Shown one piece after another: positions 30,342 to 36,613 of a stretch of 36,775 nucleotides of DNA. Under the pieces are notes generated by a model. The model was not told the origin of the DNA. It did not search any database and saw nothing but the letters and a program-made list of their open reading frames with translations. Each line of letters opens with the position of its first letter. Position 1 is the first letter of the stretch. The DNA lies in the IMG/VR virus record IMGVR_UViG_3300018083_000073, positions 1 to 36,775 of that record. One strand, written 5' to 3'. The stretch comes from a virus. A program made the translations under genes and the position numbers.

Positions 30342-32646
30342 AGGTGCCCCTATGAGTCCTGCCGATGTAGCCCAAGCCTATCGCAACACCTTGGGGTTCG
30401 CAGTCATCCCGCTCATCCCGAACACGAAGAAACCGGCGATCAGCACCCGCGACTTCGTTGACGGGTTGGCGGCTCCGATGTGGGGCGCGGATAGTGGTGT
30501 CGGTGTGATGCACGCGCTGTCGGGAACGTGCGCGGTGGACGCCGATAACCTTCCGCGTGTGGTCGAGGGGTTTATACGCCTTGGCTTGGACTTCTACACC
30601 TTGATGAAGGGTGCGCCTCGGATCAACGGCTGGCCGGGTCGAGGCAAGTGGTTGTTCCGCGTCCCTGCCGGGATGGACCTGACGCTACGAACGTGGACAC
30701 AGGTGTTGGAGTTGCGTGCGGGCGGGCTGACCTACGACTGTCTGCCGCCCACGATCCATCCCAAGACCGGGCGGGCATTCCAGTGGGAAGGCGACACGGC
30801 CCCGGCCACGCGCGATGACATTCCCGTGCTGCCTGCGGAACTGGTCGAGTTGTGGCAGCACTTCGATGCGCTCATGCCCGAACTCACGGGCGATGTGAGC
30901 TACCTCAAGGCGGCTCCCTCACGCGATCCCAACGAACCGCTGCCGCCTGACGTAGAGGCGTACAACGCTCGGGTGGCCTGCGCTGACGTACTGGTGGCGG
31001 CGGGCTATATCGAAGCGCCGGGGAACCGCTGGCTTCCGCCCGGTTCGACTTCGGGTATGCCAGGAACAATCATCTTCACCGATGCCGATGGGGTCGAGCG
31101 CATCTGGTCGCACAACAATTCCAGCGCCCTGTGTGACGGCAAGCCGCATGATGCCTTCGACGCCATGCGTATCTTGGAGTGCGACGGCGTGTGGGGCGTG
31201 GCTTTCGAGCGCGCGGCCATTGCGTTAGCGCCCGCGCTGGTGGGCGATTTTGGCGAGCTTGCTGAAGCGGGCGAGTGGTCCGTGCGCGAGGGCCATTCGA
31301 TGCGTGTCACAGTGGATTCGGGAAGCGGGACCAGTGTGACCCGTATAAACGACAGCGACCCGCTGGCCCTTGAACTGCCTGTGTTCGATGTGCGGTCGCT
31401 GCGTGAGTTGGTCGCGCTGCCGCGTGCCGCCACGCCCCGCTTCCACATCGAACGCCTCATCCCCCGTTCCGACGATGACGAGGGCGGAATGCTCACGGCC
31501 CTGACCGGCCCCTCGGGCCTGGGCAAGTCCTGGGTTGCCCTGCACACGGCAATAGAGTGTGTGCTTGGCCGCAATATCTTCGCCCACGAAGAACTGGAAG
31601 TTGTCGAGCCGTGCGGAGTGATCGTGCTGCCGCTGGAAATGGATCAGCGCACCATGCAGGATCGGGTCGAGGAAATGTGCCGCAACATGACCCTGACCCA
31701 AGCCCAACTGGACCTGTTGGCCGACAACCTCCACTTCATCACGCCAAGGCCACCAAGCGATCCGGCTGCGGGGTACTTTGAATCGTACTACCCGCTCGTC
31801 ACCACCGAGTACGGCATCGCGACCCCAAACACCCGGTTGATCCAACCGCTCGCGGACGCCTTGATGGAGTGCAAGCGGGCGGCGGGTATAAACGGCATGG
31901 CCGTGCGGTTGGTGGTGCTGGACTCACAAAGCTCCATGCACGGGGTAGGGGAAAACGACAACGCGGCGGCTACCGTCGTGGTCAACACGATCCGCGCCAT
32001 GCTGCGGCGCGCGGGCCTGGACGGGTTGATGATCGCCCACACGGCCAAGCACGAAACCAAGAACACCGAGCGCGATGCGATGGGGTCGGTGCGTGGTGCG
32101 GGTGCCTTCGGAGCATCCTATCGCAGCATCGTCACCCTGGCCCCCTTGTCCGACAAGGAACTTGCCGAGCGCCAAATCGAACGCCGCCACCGCAGCCGCT
32201 TTATCAAGGTGTTTATACCCGGCAAGAACTTCCGCCGCCCGAACCGCTACGAATTTGTGGTTCACCTGTTTGGCGGGGTATACCCACAGATCGTGAGCGA
32301 CGATGCCGCCGCGATCATGGCTGGCGCGAACGCTGCCGGGGTGCCGGTGGCTGTCGCCCCCTGCTCTGCGGCGACCCTGCTCGCCGTGCTGTCTGCGGTC
32401 TACGCCACGGGTCCGGTCAGCGGTAACGCCCTGCGCCAGCGGCGCGGGTTGCGGCCTCGGGACTTGGAGTGGGGCACCATGCGGGCGGCTATCGAATGGC
32501 TGTGCGAGCGCCAGTTGATCGTGTCGAATGGCCTGGACGGCAACCTGAAAAACATCGAACTGGACCGGAGCAGTCACGCACTCGACGTTGCTGCCGAAAT
32601 GGTGCGGCAAGCCTTGGGGTTGAACGATGACAGTGACTTGGTGTAG
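30328..32646 (+). CDS. Fused PrimPol primase and RepA-like helicase
   Basis: 772 aa from GTG 30328; ATG 30352, with AAGG upstream, is an alternative. Residues about 14-160 are a bifunctional primase-polymerase: GFAVIPLIPNTKKP, VDAD (70-73), GRGKWLFRVP (104-113), and LRAGG...PPTIHPKTGR with His144. Residues about 385-640 are a RecA-like AAA ATPase of the RepA type: Walker A GPSGLGKS (394-401) and Walker B LVVLD (528-532). The C-terminal 100 residues look like a winged helix. The protein should prime and unwind DNA for the family A polymerase. It ends in Asp-Leu-Val. Four octamers lie inside (30570, 31343, 31886, 32211), the densest use in any gene. Confidence 0.92.
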   Translation: MTKPKGAPMSPADVAQAYRNTLGFAVIPLIPNTKKPAISTRDFVDGLAAPMWGADSGVGVMHALSGTCAVDADNLPRVVEGFIRLGLDFYTLMKGAPRINGWPGRGKWLFRVPAGMDLTLRTWTQVLELRAGGLTYDCLPPTIHPKTGRAFQWEGDTAPATRDDIPVLPAELVELWQHFDALMPELTGDVSYLKAAPSRDPNEPLPPDVEAYNARVACADVLVAAGYIEAPGNRWLPPGSTSGMPGTIIFTDADGVERIWSHNNSSALCDGKPHDAFDAMRILECDGVWGVAFERAAIALAPALVGDFGELAEAGEWSVREGHSMRVTVDSGSGTSVTRINDSDPLALELPVFDVRSLRELVALPRAATPRFHIERLIPRSDDDEGGMLTALTGPSGLGKSWVALHTAIECVLGRNIFAHEELEVVEPCGVIVLPLEMDQRTMQDRVEEMCRNMTLTQAQLDLLADNLHFITPRPPSDPAAGYFESYYPLVTTEYGIATPNTRLIQPLADALMECKRAAGINGMAVRLVVLDSQSSMHGVGENDNAAATVVVNTIRAMLRRAGLDGLMIAHTAKHETKNTERDAMGSVRGAGAFGASYRSIVTLAPLSDKELAERQIERRHRSRFIKVFIPGKNFRRPNRYEFVVHLFGGVYPQIVSDDAAAIMAGANAAGVPVAVAPCSAATLLAVLSAVYATGPVSGNALRQRRGLRPRDLEWGTMRAAIEWLCERQLIVSNGLDGNLKNIELDRSSHALDVAAEMVRQALGLNDDSDLV

Positions 32647-32679
32647 AGTGCAGCACTCCACAACAGGAGTACCCTACAC
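32641..32679 (+). promoter_or_regulatory. Nested palindromes at the PrimPol / small-gene junction
   Basis: GAGTGC-A-GCACTC (32646-32658) is a perfect 6-bp palindrome with a one-base centre, overlapping the PrimPol stop. GTGTAG (32641-32646) and CTACAC (32674-32679) flank it as an outer inverted repeat, enclosing the AGGAG ribosome-binding site of the next gene. It may be an operator or an RNA hairpin that limits ribosome access. Confidence 0.45.
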
Positions 32680-32680
32680 C

Positions 32681-33076
32681 ATGCACCAGAGACAACCAGA
32701 AGGCGGCTCCCTTGGACGCCCCGAAATGAGCGACATGGGCCTCGGCTACGGCCCCGGCGCGGAATACATCGCGGGCAGCACGGGCCGCTCCGCACCGCCC
32801 CCGCTCCGCACCGCCGCACAGGAGCGCGACAACAGTGCCATCCGGGTCGAACTGAACTCCCTGGCCCGCTCGACCGAACACCTGACCCGCCTTACCGGCG
32901 TGCTGGCCGAGCGCCTTCAGCCGGTGATGAACCCGGCTCCGTTTCACGGCACGGGCAAGCGCGAGCAGGAACCGGCTCCGGTTGTTCCCCTCGCTGGCGA
33001 ACTGGCAGAGTATCGCCTTCGGGTGGAACTCGCCAGCGTGACGCTCAACACCATCCTGCAAGCCCTGGAAGTATAA
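32681..33076 (+). CDS. Unknown small protein with coiled-coil centre
   Basis: 131 aa from ATG 32681, after AGGAG; the frame is open upstream but runs into PrimPol. The first 45 residues are polar and Gly/Pro-rich. Residues about 50-80 (RDNSAIRVELNSLARSTEHLTRLTGVLAERLQPV) are amphipathic helix, and the C-terminal 30 residues (ELAEYRLRVELASVTLNTILQALEV) form a second helix. The pattern is familiar from phage early regions but has no known function. Its TAA stop is embedded in an octamer (33071-33078), five bases before the next start. Confidence 0.72.
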   Translation: MHQRQPEGGSLGRPEMSDMGLGYGPGAEYIAGSTGRSAPPPLRTAAQERDNSAIRVELNSLARSTEHLTRLTGVLAERLQPVMNPAPFHGTGKREQEPAPVVPLAGELAEYRLRVELASVTLNTILQALEV

Positions 33077-33078
33077 AC
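33071..33078 (+). promoter_or_regulatory. GTATAAAC octamer overlapping a stop codon
   Basis: The stop TAA of the upstream gene is inside the octamer and the next ATG follows after ACC. The site leaves almost no room for a ribosome-binding sequence. Confidence 0.75.
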
Positions 33079-33081
33079 ACC

Positions 33082-33429
33082 ATGAGCGCACCCAACAGCA
33101 ATCTCACCTATCGCGGGCCGGTGGACTACTACCTCGCCTTCGTCCGCTACTACCTCTCGCACGGCAAACAGCCGGTGCGGGCCTGCGACCTCGCCCGCGA
33201 CACGGGACCGTTCCGCGAAATGCACGCGGTCACGAAGGTCACGGCGATGCTGAACCTCTTGGCCTCCGGTGGTCTGGTCAAGGTGGTCAGCACCACTAAG
33301 CACGGCACCGAGTTGTACGGTGTCGGCAAGCTCGCGATCCCGCTGCGCTACATCGAACTGGAAGCGCCCACGAAGGGGCCGAGCGAGCAGCTTCGCGCCT
33401 GGATGCCCGAATTGGAGAGTCTGGTATGA
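33082..33429 (+). CDS. Small winged-helix-like protein
   Basis: 115 aa. Residues about 15-75 (YYLAFVRYYLSHGKQPVRACDLARDTG ... AVTKVTAMLNLLASGGLVKVV) look like a winged helix, a small DNA-binding fold. The end is polar and finishes Ser-Leu-Val. It overlaps the next gene by four bases (ATGA). A regulator or replication accessory is possible; no family was identified. Confidence 0.68.
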   Translation: MSAPNSNLTYRGPVDYYLAFVRYYLSHGKQPVRACDLARDTGPFREMHAVTKVTAMLNLLASGGLVKVVSTTKHGTELYGVGKLAIPLRYIELEAPTKGPSEQLRAWMPELESLV

Positions 33430-33869
33430 GCCGCATGAAGATCGACGGACGCACCTATCTCTCCGCGAGCGAAGTGTTTCAGTACGCGGTGAAGAAGCGC
33501 AAGTTCAAAGGCAACATCGCGACGATCCGGCGACGGCTCTCGCGCGGCGTGCGCGCATGGCCCGAACTGCTGGAAGCGTTGCGCCCCTACGGTGCCAAGC
33601 GCCGGGACGCCAAGGCGGTCAAGGCTGCGGCCATTACGCTGAAGGCGGAAATGGCTGCGCTCGCGGCGATCCGTCCTGGCAGCACGGTCACGAAGGCGAA
33701 GCCCAAGCCGAAGCCCAAGCCCAAGCCCAAGCCCAAGCCGAAGGCCACCCCGCAGAAGGCCAAGCCGGTGAAGAAGACCAAGGCCAAGGCCACCCCGCAG
33801 AAGGCCAAGCCCAAGGCCACCCCGCAGAAGGCGGCGGTGGTCGCGCAGACGGATGGCTCGCTGGTCTAG
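33426..33869 (+). CDS. Basic DNA-binding-like protein with Lys-Pro repeat tail
   Basis: 147 aa. The first 60 residues (YLSASEVFQYAVKKRKFKGNIATIRRRLSRG) are basic and helical. The C-terminal 60 residues begin with alternating Lys and Pro, then three copies of KATPQKA joined by Lys-rich linkers, like the tails of bacterial histone H1-like proteins. It should be strongly positively charged and bind nucleic acid loosely. At DNA level the 20-base unit AAGGCCACCCCGCAGAAGGC recurs exactly at 33741, 33786 and 33813. Such tails often vary in length through slippage. It ends in Ser-Leu-Val, just before a strong hairpin. Confidence 0.75.
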   Translation: MSRMKIDGRTYLSASEVFQYAVKKRKFKGNIATIRRRLSRGVRAWPELLEALRPYGAKRRDAKAVKAAAITLKAEMAALAAIRPGSTVTKAKPKPKPKPKPKPKPKATPQKAKPVKKTKAKATPQKAKPKATPQKAAVVAQTDGSLV

Positions 33870-33879
33870 GTGGACAAAC

Positions 33880-33919
33880 CCCCGCCCTGTGAATTTGTGG
33901 AGTGATTCACAGGGCGGGG
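33880..33919. terminator. Bidirectional hairpin between convergent genes
   Basis: A perfect 15-bp stem, CCCCGCCCTGTGAAT (33880-33894) with ATTCACAGGGCGGGG (33905-33919), and a 10-base loop. It lies between converging genes and can stop transcription from both sides, although no clear T-run follows on either strand. An octamer begins four bases to its right (33923). Confidence 0.85.
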
Positions 33920-33922
33920 CGC

Positions 33923-33930
33923 GTATAAAC
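33923..33930 (+). promoter_or_regulatory. GTATAAAC octamer beside the convergent hairpin
   Basis: Intergenic copy, between the hairpin and the stop codon (33932) of the leftward gene. It is one of the few copies with GTATAAAC on the strand opposite to the nearest gene. Confidence 0.7.
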
Positions 33931-33931
33931 G

Positions 33932-34213
33932 CTAATCGTCCTTGTCCTTGCCCTTCTTGCTCTTGCCGTTGATCGGGGTCGCTTCCTCGTAGACGGTGTA
34001 GGCGAACAACGGCACGCCGTTCTCCATCGCCTGCCCGGTGCGGTCGTTCTGCTCCGCGACCCAATCGGAGCCGAAGGTGTCGGCATCCTTCTCGTCCTTG
34101 AACCCGCTCACGACGGCGACGATGGGCAACTCGCCCAACCCCGCCTGCGCCTGCAACACCACCACCAGACCGCCCGTGGCTTTCAGCTTCGGCTTTGTGT
34201 GATCGCGCAGCAT
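33932..34213 (-). CDS. Unknown small protein
   Basis: 93 aa from ATG 34213, after GGAGGGCACGG; the frame extends upstream without a start supported by a ribosome-binding site. Predicted alpha/beta: GGLVVVLQAQAG, ELPIVAVVSGFKDEKDADTFGSDWVAEQNDR, VPLFAYTVYEE. The C-terminus is a short Lys/Asp tail (GKSKKGKDKDD). No motif identified. It is the last gene of the right-end leftward operon. Confidence 0.7.
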   Translation of the reverse strand: MLRDHTKPKLKATGGLVVVLQAQAGLGELPIVAVVSGFKDEKDADTFGSDWVAEQNDRTGQAMENGVPLFAYTVYEEATPINGKSKKGKDKDD

Positions 34214-34259
34214 TTCCGTGCCCTCCGTTGTGGAGGCGCGAGGGTAGCGACGGGCGGCT

Positions 34260-34267
34260 GTATAAAC
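34260..34267 (+). promoter_or_regulatory. GTATAAAC octamer between two leftward genes
   Basis: Located in the 65-base gap between the VRR-NUC stop and the next leftward start. Orientation is opposite to transcription. Confidence 0.7.
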
Positions 34268-34278
34268 GCTGAGTGCGG

Positions 34279-34704
34279 TCAGACCGTCACGGGGAACACA
34301 TCGGGGTACGCGGCGGCAAGTTCGCGCACCGCCTCTTTCCAGCCGTAGCACACCACGACGCGCCAGCCCTGCGTGTGCAACATCAAGTGCTTCTCGCCCT
34401 GCGCCTGGGTCACGCCGTAGCTCCCTATGAGGCGCTTCAGTTCGATGGCAAGTCCACACTCTCCGCTCGCCAGGGGCCGGAAGAACATCAAATCCGGCCA
34501 GCCCGGTTCCAGCCCTTGTTGCTTGGCGTGGCTCGCGCTGCGGGGGTCCAAGGCCACCCCGCTAAGGGACGCGAGCATGTGGGGCGTGAGGACGCCTGGG
34601 GGTGTGCCGAGGAAGCGCACCGCGTTGACCACCTTGGCTTGGTCGGTGCGCTCTCGGGTGTTGTGATCCGGGTTGTACGCGGAGGGTCGGCGGCTAGATG
34701 TCAT
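34279..34704 (-). CDS. VRR-NUC domain nuclease
   Basis: 141 aa, the normal size for stand-alone phage VRR-NUC proteins, which cut branched DNA such as replication or recombination intermediates. Motifs: QQGLEPGWPDLMFF with catalytic Asp71, LAIELKR with Glu88 and Lys90, Gln100/Gln102, and the closing GWRVVVCYGWKEAV. The ATG at 34704 has no visible ribosome-binding site; an octamer (34709-34716) lies immediately upstream of it instead. Confidence 0.9.
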   Translation of the reverse strand: MTSSRRPSAYNPDHNTRERTDQAKVVNAVRFLGTPPGVLTPHMLASLSGVALDPRSASHAKQQGLEPGWPDLMFFRPLASGECGLAIELKRLIGSYGVTQAQGEKHLMLHTQGWRVVVCYGWKEAVRELAAAYPDVFPVTV

Positions 34705-34708
34705 GCGT

Positions 34709-34768
34709 GTTTATACCCCAATGGTGGACATCTGTACCACTTGCTCGGTACTTGCTCGGTGTTTATAC
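34709..34768 (-). promoter_or_regulatory. Two octamers and a tandem 11-bp repeat upstream of VRR-NUC
   Basis: The 69-base gap before the VRR-NUC gene contains GTTTATAC at 34709-34716 and at 34761-34768. Between them, ACTTGCTCGGT occurs twice in perfect tandem (34739-34749, 34750-34760), the second directly abutting the octamer. This is the densest control-like cluster in the right-end operon. No good promoter hexamers were seen. Confidence 0.65.
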
Positions 34769-34773
34769 ACCCG

Positions 34774-35334
34774 TCACGGATAGTCGATGCTGACCGCCTG
34801 AAATTCTTCCAACTTTTCCTGCCAGTATTCTTCGACCTTGCGCGCGATGAAATCCTCACGGCTCTCGTCGGGTTCCTCGTCCTCGTCGTTGTCCTCGTTG
34901 TCGCTGTCCCACTCCTGGCCGAACTCATCTTCATCGGGTTCGTCAAGTTCCAGGGCTTCAAACTCTTGAACCGCCCCGTCGAGCGCATCATACCGCTCTT
35001 GCAGCATGGTCCCGGTGTCGCTGTCCTGCAACTGCTCGGGCATGTTGTCGCGCTTTTCCTCGCACTCGTCGCGGATTTCCTCAAGCTGCGACACTACATC
35101 GTCGCGCACGCCGGGAAGGCTGTCGTTGGCTTCGGCGCTGCCGATCACATCGTCCTCAAGGTCGTACATGCGCGAGTAGAAGTCCGATTGCGTCAACTGC
35201 GAACGCTTGGGGCGTTCCTTGCTGTAGTGCTTCCCACCATGCCGGAACTTCCACCAGTAGTACGAATCGCCCACGGCGATTCCGGCATCGGGTACCGCTC
35301 GGCGGGCTTTCTTCACGAAGGTTGCGCGTGCCAT
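34774..35334 (-). CDS. Acidic phage protein of unknown function
   Basis: 186 aa. A strong AGGAGAAC lies upstream. Begins basic (MARATFVKKARRAVPDAG), then YYWWKFRHGGKHYSKERPKRSQLTQSDFY, and becomes very acidic in the second half (DEPDEDEFGQEWDSDNEDNDEDEEPDESRED). I have seen this type of protein in other phages without a known role. The acidic stretch could mimic DNA, but there is no sign of a specific target. Confidence 0.75.
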   Translation of the reverse strand: MARATFVKKARRAVPDAGIAVGDSYYWWKFRHGGKHYSKERPKRSQLTQSDFYSRMYDLEDDVIGSAEANDSLPGVRDDVVSQLEEIRDECEEKRDNMPEQLQDSDTGTMLQERYDALDGAVQEFEALELDEPDEDEFGQEWDSDNEDNDEDEEPDESREDFIARKVEEYWQEKLEEFQAVSIDYP

Positions 35335-35338
35335 GACT

Positions 35339-35605
35339 CTAGTTCTCCTTGGCTTGTTTATACGGGTGAATCAACCATTGGCCCAAGGGCCAACTCTGGT
35401 TTTCGGAATGACAGTGCTTGCGGTGGTAGGGATTGTGTGGAGGGAATAGCGTGTTGTCGTACCATTCTTGGTCGCTGCGGTACTGCGGCGCGTAGAACAT
35501 GCCGTTAGACGCTGGCTCGCTGGCCCACTGCGGTACATGCTCCAACGTGAAACGGTGGGGGTACCGCCCCTTGGCGTGGGTGAGGGTCATGCGCTCGCGC
35601 TTCAT
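35339..35605 (-). CDS. Unknown small protein rich in His, Tyr and Trp
   Basis: 88 aa from ATG 35605, overlapping the upstream stop (ATGA). Contains FTLEHVPQWASEPASNGMFYAPQYRSDQEWYDN and a later HNPYHRKHCHSENQSWPLGQWL, rich in aromatic and His residues. No family recognised. An octamer at 35356 encodes Pro-Tyr-Lys near the C-terminus. Confidence 0.7.
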   Translation of the reverse strand: MKRERMTLTHAKGRYPHRFTLEHVPQWASEPASNGMFYAPQYRSDQEWYDNTLFPPHNPYHRKHCHSENQSWPLGQWLIHPYKQAKEN

Positions 35606-36027
35606 TCCAGACCCCACGGAGCCGAGTCATAGCCTGACAGATTCGCCTCGTCGGCATCCGCGCCCAGGCCAAGCAACTTCAAGAGCGCGGCACGCAAGCG
35701 GCTAATGTAGTCGGCGGCGGGCGTCTCGTCCCAATCGTCGGATTCGCATGACTGGTAGGCATAGCACGCGCACGCCTTGAGTAGCACAACCGGATCGCGG
35801 AAAGTCGAGGGGCGCGGTTTATACCCGTTGGGCAAACCCGCCTCGTACATTTCGTGCGCGTCACCGGGGTAGCGCGTGTGCAAGCTGCGGATGTTCTGCT
35901 GCGCCAGCATCCGTCCAATCTCAAAATCGGGTTTGGGCGGATCGAACCCACCCCCCAAGGCCGGGACTAACGAGCGTGCGCCCACTAGCGCGTCGATGTG
36001 CGCGTTCGACACCATCCACGCGCTCAT
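35602..36027 (-). CDS. Conserved phage protein of unknown function (MSAWMVS type)
   Basis: 141 aa. Begins MSAWMVSNAHIDALVGA, a start common to many phage and prophage proteins of unknown function. The middle contains IGRMLAQQNIRSLHTRYPG, and the later CACYAYQSCESDDWDETPA holds three cysteines. Starts on the stop of the upstream gene (ATGA). Expressed with the early right-end operon. The octamer at 35817 encodes Tyr-Lys-Pro. Confidence 0.78.
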   Translation of the reverse strand: MSAWMVSNAHIDALVGARSLVPALGGGFDPPKPDFEIGRMLAQQNIRSLHTRYPGDAHEMYEAGLPNGYKPRPSTFRDPVVLLKACACYAYQSCESDDWDETPAADYISRLRAALLKLLGLGADADEANLSGYDSAPWGLE

Positions 36028-36437
36028 ACCAGATCGTCCTCGGAGCCGTGACCGTGGTGCGGCTGGCCGAACAGCCGATCCCGCGCCTCGTCCTCGCTCT
36101 TGCGCTCGGCTTCATCGTCGGGGGTGGCCACGCGCGGCTGGATGTGACCGAACGCGATGTGCGCGCGACTGGTCCCGGCATCGGCTACCAAGGTCCAGCG
36201 GTCGCCGCCCTCGCGCCGCGCCTTGCCGAGTGCTTCACGCGGCTGCGTCGTGGCGAACGTCGCCAGGATCGTCGCGGCGTGCAGGCCAGAAGGCGACTCG
36301 TCGTAGAGCGTGTAGGTGGTGGGTTGATCGGTGGTGGGCGGCGGCTCCGCTCCGCACATCACGCACGGAAGGTCCATATCCTCGGGCGCTACGGGGGAGA
36401 AACATTTCGGGCATTCGCCCGCGTGGGTGCTGGTCAT
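36024..36437 (-). CDS. Unknown zinc-ribbon protein, first gene of the right-end operon
   Basis: 137 aa from ATG 36437, preceded by AAGGAACAACC. Residues 9-28 hold two Cys-x2-Cys knuckles (CPKC and CVMC), a zinc ribbon. The middle is a small alpha/beta domain (TYTLYDESPSGLHAATILATF, RWTLVADAG) and the end is polar and acidic, finishing Asp-Asp-Leu-Val. It is the gene nearest to the predicted early promoter, so it should be made first in this operon. Function unknown. Confidence 0.75.
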   Translation of the reverse strand: MTSTHAGECPKCFSPVAPEDMDLPCVMCGAEPPPTTDQPTTYTLYDESPSGLHAATILATFATTQPREALGKARREGGDRWTLVADAGTSRAHIAFGHIQPRVATPDDEAERKSEDEARDRLFGQPHHGHGSEDDLV

Positions 36438-36468
36438 GGTTGTTCCTTCTGGTGGTGGGTGCTTCGCT

Positions 36469-36498
36469 AGTGTAGGCCACCCCACACTGTCAAGTCAA
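36469..36498 (-). promoter_or_regulatory. Predicted sigma70-type promoter for the right-end operon
   Basis: On the minus strand, TTGACT (36498-36493) and TACACT (36474-36469) are separated by 18 bases. Transcription would begin near 36461, leaving a leader of about 25 bases before ATG 36437. An overlapping TTGACA (36493-36488) has poor spacing. One TAGGCCA repeat (36473-36487) falls between the two hexamers, so a repeat-binding protein would block this promoter. Confidence 0.6.
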
Positions 36499-36559
36499 GG
36501 CCAGATAGCTTAGGCCATCCCGCTTGGTAGGCCAAGTCGCGGATAGGCCAGATCGCTTA
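36473..36559 (+). repeat. TAGGCCA repeat cluster, left group (five copies)
   Basis: Copies start at 36473, 36497, 36511, 36528 and 36544. The best form is TAGGCCATCCCGCTTG (36511); others keep AGGCCA and vary after it. Spacing of the last four is 14, 17 and 16 bases, close to a helical repeat and a half, as in iteron arrays. Confidence 0.75.
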
Positions 36560-36580
36560 GGGAGGGAACAACCGAAGCCC

Positions 36581-36613
36581 CGGCAATCGCCGCCGGGTTG
36601 GTGGCAATTGCCG
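36581..36613. repeat. Inverted repeat in the right-end region
   Basis: CGGCAATCGCC (36581-36591) pairs with GGCAATTGCCG (36603-36613) with one mismatch and an 11-base loop. An octamer within a longer palindrome, GCGTTTATACGC (36615-36626), follows two bases later. Confidence 0.6.
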
